A stretch of DNA of 64,000 nt from Lunularia cruciata (lineage: Eukaryota > Streptophyta > Marchantiopsida > Lunulariales > Lunulariaceae), in the NCBI GenBank assembly GCA_948567375.1, contig OX419762.1:3230001-3294000 (forward strand), given 5' to 3'. The notes beneath the pieces are model-generated. The model was not told where the DNA came from and made no database searches. It was given only the letters and a program-made list of their open reading frames with translations. The translations under genes were made by a program, and so were the position numbers. Numbering within the stretch: the first letter of the stretch is position 1; each line of letters begins with the position of its first letter. This document shows, piece by piece, positions 34,271-45,239 of this stretch.

Positions 34271-36930
34271 TTTTGACTATATTAGAAGTTTTTATAGTTC
34301 AAAGAATGTAGTCTTCAACTAGATGATTGCCAAATGCAAGGTTGAATGGTACTAGAAGATACTAAGGTGTTAGAGAATGATGGAAAATAGGGCTATGAAC
34401 CGGCTAAGTTCTGCTCCTTTGCCTTTCATCCTTGGATCAATATTGGTCATTTGGATACAATGTTGGTGGAAGTAGATTTAAGAAGATGGAATCACTGAAA
34501 AAATGTAGCCAAAGGCAACCAGAAAAGTATTGAAGTGGAGGCTGAACTCTATTGTGTTGTACTTTTCTCTTTAAAATATACACATTTTGTAGATGGAAAG
34601 AGTGAGGATAAAGTCAAGCAAGGGAGAAAAAATGTATGGAGATTGTTTGTTGGAGCTAGGAGAAAATTTTGTAATATGGCCAAGTAAGGCACACTTGAAT
34701 GGCCAAAGTGGAGTATCAAGGCACAAGAGGACTTGGCAGGTATGACTGCAAGCAAGAAGCTCAAATGTGTAAGGGAGTGCATGAGGATGCAAGTGAGGAA
34801 GCAAATTTGGAGGTTAAGAATATAGCCAAATCTTTGCATGTGAGAGTGCTTGAAGAGGCAAACCAATTCATTAGAGAAGAAGATAAAATTGGGTTGAATA
34901 TAGTCCATCTTTCCTCATGGCCAACTTGCAACAAGAGTGTGGTTGAGTACACACTAGAACACATAAAATTTTTGGAGTTGGGATCTATTGGATCTATTTC
35001 TATATAAAAGTACATCAAGTGCTCCTTCAAGGAAAAAACTTCAGTGACCATACAACTATAGTAGAAAATAAACTTGATCAGATTAAACTTGGAGATGCAA
35101 GTGACATGCAAGGAATGTTGATCAAATGGTGCCAAAATGTCTACTTAACTGACCAGGACAAACATTGCACTTAAGGAACTCTTATGATACACAATAGGCT
35201 AACCTAGAATTACCTAAATACCCAGGAGATGGGCAAGTCATAAAATGGGCAAGAGTGTCAAAATCCAGACTTCCAAAAAGCATGTTTACTTAAGCAATAG
35301 GCTTAATAAATTTAAGGACTCTCTTGAGGAGATTCAAGGTAACATACATGAAATATGAGACTTTTTATGGAACCTAAAGTAATTTTTATTGGTGAATAGT
35401 ACTATGAGATCTTTAGGAATCACTGCTGAACCTCCCAAATATATACAATTTCATCAAACCTAATTTGATAGCCAAGGAGTAGTCCCAAGCTCTAGCCAAT
35501 GCACATACCATCAAGAACTATAATAAAAGTAGTGCTCAATATTTATAACCTTATCCATACTTGAGTTTGGCTTGTCTTTTCATACTTGTTAGGTCTAATA
35601 TGCATATCAATCCAAAAAGCTATCTATTTTTTTGAGGCTACCTATTCCACTACTAGTATTTGTACTTGTTATCTTGATTCTAGCAATAGCCTGATGTCAT
35701 AGATGCCAATCCATATCTACAATTGAGTCACCATTTTAAACATATATTTTATCATATGCTTCAAGATGGTTAACATTGCTATCCAACTAGCATCATCTAG
35801 TTAATTACCACCTTGTGTCAAGTTGGTGAGAGTATCAAATACTCTTGAATTGAGGATTTACTTCATTACATTTTAATGATATATTATTTCCTCTATCCTT
35901 GGTTTTGTAGGTTTTTTTTATTGATTCTTTGTAGCTTCAAAATATAATTCCATATTGGTTATTAGCTCATAACAAATACTAAGAATATAGGCACTTATGT
36001 TCAGCAAGGTGACATATCTAGCAATAGTGGTTGCTCAAATTGCTGCAATAAGTATGGCTTAACCCACTGTTGGTCATGTAAGAAGTTTAATTCTCTCACT
36101 CACTACAAATATATGCAATTCCATATCATAAATTTGACTAGTGAAGACATCTTGTATTCCATCTAGAGATCTAATCTACTTGATTATATCAAAGAATTTG
36201 AAGCTATAGATGTTGGTCCTTTTTAGTCCTTGAGTATACTTATTCTATGCCAAGATGAACATCTAACTCTAGTGCTTACTTAGCATACTGCAACAAATAT
36301 ACCACAAGCTTTATATGCATTAGAGGTAAAGGTTTTCATATGGTTCAAACATGATTGGCACTTTTATTGTGCAAGGTGTAATATCTCACTCTAGAAGTCA
36401 TCCAAAATATTGTAGGGGAGGTAAGGGTGTTTTCATATTCACCAAATATAGATGACATTCCATGTTAGTTATATAAGATACTTTATTCTATTAGGTTCAA
36501 CATCTTACTCTAGTAGTTATCCAACTTATAGTATACCATGAACTAAAGAAATAAAAGTATGGGTTTTTTCATACTATGTAAGTTTAGCTATAAATTCATG
36601 CAAAGAAGTTTCTTTCTAAAAGCCACCTACTTGGCATACAAGCTTTGCTAGCTATTAACTAACTTTTTGTACAAGTTACTCTCCTTGAAAGAACATAAAG
36701 GCTTCTGACCAAGAAACTTTATGGGTGCTTCTAGAACATTCTAAGAATTTCTGGATTTGCTATATTTTGACTTATTCTACTAACTTATTAGCCTTTACTA
36801 ACTTGGTTGTTAACTCCATATTATTACAATGCCGGAATCCAATTCTATTATACAAGGAACAAAGAAATCACATTCATAGACTAAAAATCAATAGGAATCA
36901 AGGTCTTAAGCAAGAGATATGAAGAATGCA
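34271..36930. other. No gene supported; short open stretches only
   Basis: AT-rich repeat-like DNA. One helical-looking plus-strand frame (34,699-35,007, start MAKVEYQGTRGLGRYD) overlaps a longer frame on the opposite strand. I recognise neither, and both may be chance or old transposon remains. Confidence 0.35.
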
Positions 36931-36938
36931 AAACAACT

Positions 36939-37858
36939 AAGAGAGGAATATTAAGCTTTCACATATTGGACACACTTAATGACTTGTTTGGCATAATTAA
37001 ATTATAGATTGCTAACAAAAACTCTACTGTTACTTACTAAAATAGCCACTTTCATGTTCTTGCTTGAAAAATTTACCATAGCTATTGTGGAGTAATAAAA
37101 ATGTAGATATTTTAGATAGCAAAGTCAAAGTAATATCCTCATTCCAAATACACAACACTGCAAGCATCTAAAATCAATTATTTGGCAAATGAGAAATGAC
37201 TGGAATTTTCTTACTTCCTTTTCTAACAAAAATTTTAACCTCCATGATTAAAATAAGGATTAGACAACATACCATCAATTGAAAGGTTGAATAGCCAAGG
37301 GAATCCCTAGCAAGCGAGTCTGCCCCACATTGTAAGACAATTGCACCTGGCTAGTAGACCACTACTATTGAAATAATCTATGAACAACATAAAAGTTAAA
37401 GCCTTCTAGACAATGGCAAAAATGAACATGAAATGCAATCCAATTATCTACTAAATAAATTTCCTGAATTCCTGTGTGTTTGAAGAAAGATCAGCAACAA
37501 CTCAAGGACTAACCATTTTGAACAATTGTGAAGCTTCTATCATCAATCACATCCTTGAGTGGGACATTTATTGTGTAGTATCTCCAACCTTGTCACCAAC
37601 ATCCTCTTGATGAACAACAGCAAAATGATCAGCCATAATGATGATTATTAATAAATTAACCACTAGCTTGCATATGTCTACATGGACAACACACAAAGGA
37701 ATACATTCGAATATTGTAAAGTTGCATTACTTAAGTAGCAGGATTATTCCATATCAGCTAAAGCATATTTTACAAAGTGAAGTTGATGTAGATACCAATT
37801 CAGATCCCCCATTCTTGGAAAGAAGTTGTCACCAAATTTATGGAAACTCATCATCACT
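36939..37858 (-). pseudogene. HDA9-like: HDA9-type histone deacetylase pseudogene fragment
   Basis: Four exon-like blocks of a class I (RPD3-type) histone deacetylase lie in order on the minus strand: SFHKFGDNFFP (37,801-37,858), YYTINVPLKDVIDDRSF (37,513-37,583), PGAIVLQCGADSLARD (37,272-37,377) and CVQYVK...PLL (36,939-36,983). The third block has a splice acceptor (TTCATAG) and donor (GTATG) at its ends, so introns are retained and this is not a processed copy. The CGADSLARD wording is typical of plant HDA9. A stop (TAG, 37,351-37,353) stands where a glutamine codon is normal, and the fourth block has lost a base. The N-terminal half and the second catalytic region are absent. It is a truncated duplicate or relic. 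Confidence 0.85.
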
Positions 37859-39640
37859 ATGAAGGGAAAGAAGTGCAACGCAACCCAAAATAGTTTTTTT
37901 CTTTAATCAGACACTCTTAATATATCCTCAAGACCTCCACAACAACTCACCCATAAGTACTTTACCTATTCACACGTCTCTCATGCCTTAATGGGATGCT
38001 AATACTAAAGTATCCAGACAATAAGTAAGTGAAGCCAATTAGTAATAACATTTTCAAAACCGGCTCTCACCTATCTATCAGATAGAATGCCTTTTCAACT
38101 CCATCCTTTTGGTGAATGTTAATGGCAATGTACAAAACTCAAGCATGGTATTTTAATAACTCCTAGATTCCCAAATTGAAGTCCAAACCAACCATCCAAT
38201 CGCACAAATTCCTTCCCCAATGTCTAGGCTCTCCGTCGCCTGCATAGAGAAGTAGAGAGCAAAAGAGTAAATCCTCAATCTGGCAAAAATTGAAGTCTAG
38301 TCCAACATTCCTTCTCGGCTATCTCGTCTCTCCACTTGCCGAATTCCCATTGCATGTCTACCATCACACCAGAATCCACTGCCGAATGCCAGTCACCCAT
38401 CTACCATCGCACAAGAATCCGAATGTTGCATGCCAATGCTTGTCCATAAGTTTGTCACAACACCATATGCTTGTCCAGCTGTTTGCCACAACACCAAAAT
38501 CTAACTGCAACTAAGGACCATATTATGGCACCTTTAAGGACCACATTGAAACCAAGTTAATCATAATTTTATTTTTATTTATTACAGAAGTATAGGTTTA
38601 ATCTCTTTTATAGAAATATAAATCTCCATTATTATAATTTATTTTTTTAAATAATTATTTAAAGGATTATAAAACATGAATAATCAATATAACACAAAAT
38701 AATAAGTCTTTTTTTGCTCATATTGGAAGAACTTCAACTAATATAGGTAGTTAGCTTAACAAAGTTGCTTACGCATGCAAGCGAAGTTATTGAGCAAGCT
38801 AGAGACTTTGTGAGGTACTCCTCCTTAACTCTATGCCATTTACTTCAGCACTAAACAGCTTAGTTCAAATAGGCAGCTTAGTTAGAGTAGTGAACCAAGT
38901 ATGTAGTCGGCTCATCAACTTAGTTGATGTGATGCTTTCCTAATGATATCAGTTAGAAAAATATCTCAGGTTAATTAGTATATTACTTGTCCAATATATC
39001 GACTATTTCTCAATAATGACTGAAGAGAAATTCATCAACACTAAATAAAATCTCTCCTTTATATACAGTATTTAGTACTAGATTGTTATGTTAAGGAGTA
39101 AATCAAGTACTTAAAAAAATTAAAAATTATAATAATTCTCAAAATTCTTACTTAGAAAAATATAAAAGTATGTATCTTACAGCTTTATTTTATTTTTCTA
39201 TGAAGTATGATTGATTTGTATGAGACGTATCATAATAAGATTTTAAAAATAAGATACTTAAAAAAATTATGTAAAATCTCTCCTTTATGTTAATTTTTCA
39301 ATGCTAACTTAGTATCCCATCGAAACTGATAATATCCAATTCAATCCTATTTGATCTTTAAAATCTAATTAAATTAAGCTTTGTAAATTTAAACTTAGAA
39401 TCATATAAAGATATGTAGATTAATACTCATAGATATAATTTATAGTATTTAATCATATTTCTAATTTTAAAAAGGTAATAAGAAATTTAAAAGTCACAAT
39501 TTCCTATCTTTACCATTCACCAAATAAATATGTGATGTTATGGTCTTAAAAAGAAATATAGATTTTTATAAGAGTTACTGTTTAAACTTGTAGACATATA
39601 TGAATTTCATTGTATGTAATGAGACACAACCCGTTTTGCT
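37859..39640. other. AT-rich DNA without recognised genes
   Basis: The first part may hold further eroded histone deacetylase sequence. From about 38,560 it is strongly AT-rich with no coding sense. Composition changes near 39,640. Confidence 0.45.
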
Positions 39641-42600
39641 TAAATATTTTTCTTCTTGGTGAGTTTATTAAAACCGGGATTCATTTGATCCAGGTTCGCT
39701 TGTTGAATGAAGAGAAATCTTGGGAAAAAGAATCCCGGATGGATTGGATTCGTATTTCTGGACAGGTCAGGTGATCCAGGCAAACGAATATCACTAGACG
39801 ATATCTCACATACTACACCAAGTATACGAATTTAGCGAGAAATCTATGCTTTTTACCGGCCGTTAAACGTTGACAAGGCATGCTACCAGCCAGACGAGGC
39901 CTTGTTAGCAACCTGTCAGAAGTCATGCGTCAGAAGTCAAGAGCCATCGGTTCAAGTAGACTCATGACACTGGATCGTTCAAAACTGGTTTGTAACCGGT
40001 TTGTTTTAAAAGGAATATCTCTCTCTCTCGTTTCTATATGATAAATTTGAGTTCGATTATCTTCGCATCTTATCTTTCCCCATGAATTCAACTTGCCTCT
40101 CGAAAGAAGTGTTCCAACAAGAAATGTTCCAACCATGTCTGGCTTGTTCGTTCCTTGGTTCAAAATCAGTCCACTGATGCTAAACTGACCTCGATTTCGG
40201 AGCCCTGACAATATTCTTTCCTTTATTGACAATACTGTACTAAACAGTTCTTTACAGAAAATAGCACGCATGGAGGGCAGGAAGGATTTCAGACGAATGG
40301 CAGCACCTACTGGGCCAGTATTGTGGATATAGTGCAACTGACGAATGTTGGGAATACAGTACGCGTTTGAATTGGAGATTTTACGTAAATGCTATAGGAG
40401 TTAACACCCGTTACCTTCAATTTAAATAGGACAATCCATAGTAACCAACAAACACTGGAAAAATCTCCGAAACTTAAGAAGAAAGTAACTGACGAAGAAA
40501 CACAACATTTGACGAGAATGGATAACATTCCGTAAATTATTGTGAATCATCCGAGACACACCACGTAAGATATACGGGACCCCTTGGAAAGTCATTACGG
40601 AACTACGCGTAAATCGTTTTACGGAAGCACTATGGGATCATTACAGAATTCCGGAAGTGCCATATTGGCCAGTCGAAACCCCTAGTAGAGCGCAGGTTTA
40701 GTAATCTCTCCAGGAATGTGCAGGTAAGACCATCAAGTTCGGGCCACCGATTATCCGCGGAACGCGTACAGATTCCAAAGCAAGAATTGCGCGATTCCCA
40801 TCGAAATCATGATCTCTTCACAATAATCGAAGTAGCATATGAACTAGCATCGATGCAGGTAACGGTGACACGACCAGAGTAGTGGCATAGATATAAGCTA
40901 AACATGAGAGAATTACATAGATTATTGCAGTAGCTCAAGCAGCCTAGAAATTAATTACATCTACAGCTCAACGACATACAATGTTCTCAAATCAAATTTG
41001 TGTCCAGTTCAACTGTGGACCAAAGAAAGGTTGTCAATTGAGAGGTTACGTAAACATTCTGTAGAAGGATTTAATATTTTACGGGGTGTGTCCCGAGTTT
41101 AGCCGTGTTACGGAATTTAGTTCAGTCTCTTAAATATAGATTGTTGCTTTTCTGTGTTATACTCTCTTAACATTTTAGAAATTTCTATAATGAACTTATA
41201 GTCTCATCGTGCGTGTGGTCGCGTCGTAAATTTTGGTACGAATACTTTCCTTCCAAAGTGTTTCCTCGGAATCTGCTAGGAATTCCCACTAGTGAATTCC
41301 TCTGCACCTACTCACTGTGTCAAACGTTTGGACTACGAGAGAGGCATTATGACGACTCAGGCCCAAAGTAGTGAGCTTTATCTGATCCGTGGACCGTTAA
41401 TAGAGGAGAATTTTTATTGTTCGGTACTAATCCAAGCACATTAGTCTAGGATATAACGAACTGTTTCTGTGATGACTACGCCAATAAACAAGCAGATTGC
41501 GTCAAGCTATGACCATAGTGTTCGAGCACTAAAAATGTTACAATGATCCGTATTAATTAATGACTGCACGCTCTTTTACAATTCCTTCTCACCAGAACAG
41601 ATGCATTTAATCAGGAATCATGCAACAAATGGCAGACTGTTTTGCAACTAATCACTATATCCCCCTCTAGGATGATTTCAGAGATTGTTCACAAATACAA
41701 GGAAAGATATGATTTTTTACTGAAGAAAGAAGAAATAATGGATAATAGTAAAAATCTAAAGTACTATAGAGAAATTTTTTCTGCATGGTAATAAGCAAAT
41801 GTAAAAGAAATCGAGGTTTTACCCTGGAAGAAGAAACAGAGGAAGGATCTCTAAGAATTACACATCGGCTTGGACTTGGTAAGCCATGATGCCCCGAATC
41901 ATTGGCTTAACGTTGTAACCAAATCACATACGTGTTCTGTACTTCTCATGTTAATCCCTTGCATGTGGTGTAAACTCGCGTCAGCTAGAAACGCTCTCGT
42001 CTGAGATGTCTGTTTGAACTGTTCTTATTGCGTCCTTGGAGCATTGCCGATCGTTTCAGCTGGTTTCTCTTCATGAATCCGCAGCGTGGTATTTGTATCC
42101 TGGCTTCGCATATGAGGGACTTTCAGTTCTACTTGTTATCATTGGGACGATCTTTTCCGATTAGTTGGAGCATGCCCCACGCCTGTCATTTTACCCTTTA
42201 GACGTTTACTTTACAGACGAACGTCGTCTGACTGGAGACGGTTGTCGAAGCTATTCCTTCTTGCCTGTTTACTTCACGGATTGTTACTTCCACCGGCCGT
42301 CTCTACGTGGAAACCTCGTTTACTCTTTGTTCAGCTGTTTTGGTCAATTTGGAGGCTTCAGGTAACCTGTCCAGCCATTGTCATGCCATGAACTTATCGT
42401 TTTGATAAATGTTTCACAGCTGTCCCTTCTGTGGGTTCTACAGGTTCTGAGTGAAAAAGTGAAACATGTGTGCTGCAAGAGTTCTCTTAAGTATTTCTGG
42501 TCTTCCGGGATGTCAGATCACCAGAGATCGCTGAAAACATCTGCCCCTGACTCGCAGTTCTTTAGATGTTCCCTGTATTTTGATTTTCTCTCGCGCAATA

Positions 42601-43940
42601 TGTACCGTTTTCTATGCTGATCTCTCACTCGTCCAATTATCATGACGTCACTGGAGTCTAGAATGTCGCACGATTTATGGAGAATAAATACGAACCGTTC
42701 GTTGCGTATACGTACCATGTCGATTTCTGTGTCGATTTCGTGGATATGTTACCGGAGCATACGGATATCTTTTCAGCTAGGTCTGAAATGGATATTCAGG
42801 TAGATATATTTCAGGTAACTGAATTCTGTTGCTTATGAAGATTATACCCAGTGAGCTCCCGTCAGTTTACCAGGTGTGAATGTTGAAGGAATGTCAGCTC
42901 CCACAACATTATAGTGCTTTTATAATACAGTTGGAGTTCTGTAATTTTGAAGGCCAGACAGAATAAGGAGTCTCGAAACATCTAGAGTTGAGATCGCGAA
43001 ACAGATCTATATGAAGCTCAACAAGTACCTCCAACTTACGCTTACAATAAATGTCTCATTATGTAACATAAAGTACAGCCTGCACATAATACAACTCCAG
43101 ATATTACCGTAGCCTGTGTTCTGGACTTCCTTAGGATCGCAAAGCGGCAGCTGCTCGTAAGATAAAACCGAGGAACTGTTGCTCAAGAGTGAAATGGCTC
43201 TTGGTGCGCTCGCGGGAACATAAGAGGCTGCGACTATCTATCTATACGTGGGTGGCCTAGCCTGAAAGGTTCGACTGAAAGCGAGAGACAATGAATTTTA
43301 GCCAATGAAAGATCCGGCTTTTTGGCTCTCATAGGATAGTATATGTGGGATATTGCAACTTCTTAAGTGGAAGAAGTTTTGCTGTACAGTCAGTAGAGCC
43401 TTGCTCTCTAAGAGAGTATACACGCTCGATAGCTCTACAGGAGATTTGGAAGACTTACATGACTCTTGCACCTGTACACCATGACATTGTCGAAGTCCTG
43501 CGTAGGAGACGAAGGTTGCGATTTATGGCAGAGCTGTCATGTGGAACGCCCGTCTTGTAGGCTACAAAGTTAATACAGATCCAGTTCTACAGGGCCAACT
43601 GATCACGGCAAGCGAAGAGTTCGTGATCGAAACTCCTCTGGAAACCTGGACACGACTCATGGTCAAAAGAAGCATGAACTTTCGCCTTACGTTCCTTTCA
43701 AGCAAAGAAATTTAGCAACGAATTGCCTGATAATTTAGCTTACTGCTTTTGCGCTCTGCTATACTAGACAATCGACGTTCCTATTCAGCGGAAAGTTTGA
43801 TACTTTTAACAGGAATAATTTTATTCCGATACTTCCATCTTATGATCTCTGGGTCGCTGGATGTGGACACTCGGAATCGGTGTTTAGGAGATTCCTTTGT
43901 CTCTAAACCAGAACCTGAAAGTTGACGGACACGATATACT
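39641..43940. other. CpG-containing island without recognised genes
   Basis: CpG dinucleotides become frequent (runs such as CGTAAATCGTTTTACGG near 40,610), and no LTR element is visible. Reading frames are short and I recognise none as protein. The last part could be an eroded upstream part of the retroelement fragment that follows. Low methylation or a different origin would explain the composition. Confidence 0.5.
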
Positions 43941-44360
43941 AACACTTGATGGGTGTGAACCTCCAAATGTCAGAAGGCATCAAGATTTTGTCTCACATGC
44001 CACAACTACAGGGGCGGCATGTGGATTACCGGCATAATTTGTCGTGGTCACAGACCCTAGGTGAGATACAGTTTCAAAGGGAGTGATTACCCATCCCTCT
44101 GGATGGGCGGCGAGTACAGCAGCAGGTCGCAAGGTCTCCAAGTATAGGGACATGCAGCGCCGTCACCTCTTGGTTCCTCTAGCCTTGGAGTTATATGGAG
44201 TGATGGACATGGCATTTGACACATTTGTCAGGGAGTGCATGAAAACTTATCATGTTAAGCGTCAGGGGTACCACTCTCACTTTCATACTTTGTAACTTAC
44301 TTTAGACAGCGTGTGTCCATTGCTCTATAGAGTGCAGTGACTGGTGCAATCCATAGGAAA
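43941..44360 (+). pseudogene. C-terminal fragment of a LINE-like polyprotein
   Basis: Plus-strand segments read FVVVTDPR, ITHPSGWAAS, GRKVSKYRDMQRRHLLVPLA, LELYGVMDMAFDTFVRECM and FRQRVSIAL...SAVTGAIHRK. This wording (lysine-tyrosine-rich start, VPLALE.YG, then RQR.SIALQ) is what I know from the C-terminal end of reverse-transcriptase polyproteins without LTRs. A stop (TAG) sits between SIAL and SAVTGA, and a shift occurs near 44,290. No reverse transcriptase core is recognisable upstream, so this is a 5'-truncated copy. The class assignment is from memory of the family and is not certain. Confidence 0.55.
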
Positions 44361-44546
44361 ATAATCACATTAAGTGATGTTTCTTCGGATGCTCCAGTTG
44401 TGCATAGACCGGTGCAATCCATAGGAAAACAATCACATTAAGTGATGTTTCTTCGGATGCTCCAGTTGTGTATAGACCGGTGCAATCCATAGGAAAACAA
44501 TCACATTAAGTGATGTTTCTTCGGATGCTCCAGTTATGTATAGACC
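44343..44546 (+). repeat. Three tandem 68-bp repeats
   Basis: Units start at 44,343, 44,411 and 44,479 with the word GGTGCAATCCATAGGAAAA and differ at only a few positions. The first unit overlaps the end of the LINE-like fragment, so the array may be the 3' tail of that element. Confidence 0.9.
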
Positions 44547-44604
44547 ATCCGACTTGCATGGATCGGATATCTTAGGTGTGGTAGTGCAGATTTCTCATAT
44601 AGAC

Positions 44605-44705
44605 TCTATTGGGGCTTAGCCCCATGTTACCTTTTCTTCTCTCCCTTGTACGGCTTGATGGGGTCTTCCCATCCTTCATTTTTCCTACGCGGTCGCTTTC
44701 TTTCT
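44605..44705 (+). repeat. Dispersed repeat, inverted to the downstream copies
   Basis: This 100-bp stretch (core CTTGTACGGCTTGATGGGG) recurs in reverse complement at about 45,985-46,090, 46,221-46,325, 46,870-46,945 and 47,335-47,400. Confidence 0.8.
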
Positions 44706-45239
44706 GTCATAATTTAGATGTTGGCAAACTGCTTTAATCCGGTTTCCATTAAGAGCTCATGAATTTATTCAGATTTATATTAAGAGCAATTTCACAATAC
44801 GACCCTGTTTCGGCCCGTATTTCACGACATGACCTTGTTTCAAAAACTCATGTATGACCGCGAGAATGAGTCTGCCCGAGGTCCTGGGATCCTTCTCTCA
44901 TAAACCGATGGTGTACCATCCTAGTTGGTTATACACACCATACCTAGGAAATTTTGCTTTCCCTTTTCAAGCTCCTATAAGAAGAGAACCATGCAGGGAA
45001 AATGTGTGATCAAAGTGTAGAATTTAAAAGTCAATACTACCCCAGCAAAATTCCTGTGGCGTATCGCAGGATGTAAATGCTGAGTAGCAAATGTATAATT
45101 TGTGGCAATCTTTATTCGTCGCTTTCGATTCATGGTAAATCAGTATCTGCCCGCTTGTGCTGGTGCCTGTAAATGCTCTCCCGACGATTAACTAGAGGAA
45201 TCGGATAAAGCAGAATAAACCCGTTGAAATATATATTGG
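44706..45239. other. No gene recognised
   Basis: Intermediate sequence between the inverted repeat copy and the 1.3-kb tandem units. I see no coding sense. Confidence 0.4.

Noticed and set aside
34699-35007. Helical-looking frame MAKVEYQG on the plus strand
   Set aside because: It overlaps a longer frame on the opposite strand and neither resembles a known protein, so I list the region as unassigned.
40040-40065. GAGTTCGATTATC as a tRNA T-arm
   Set aside because: No matching acceptor, D-arm or anticodon arm is present at the right distances.
42165-42365. 66-codon open frame beginning MEHAPRLSFY in the CpG island
   Set aside because: No recognisable domain, no partner frame nearby and no repeated copy. 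Its length is within chance for this composition.
43345-43560. 71-codon frame with an arginine-rich end
   Set aside because: It may belong to the eroded retroelement upstream of 43,941, but I could find no motif to support it.
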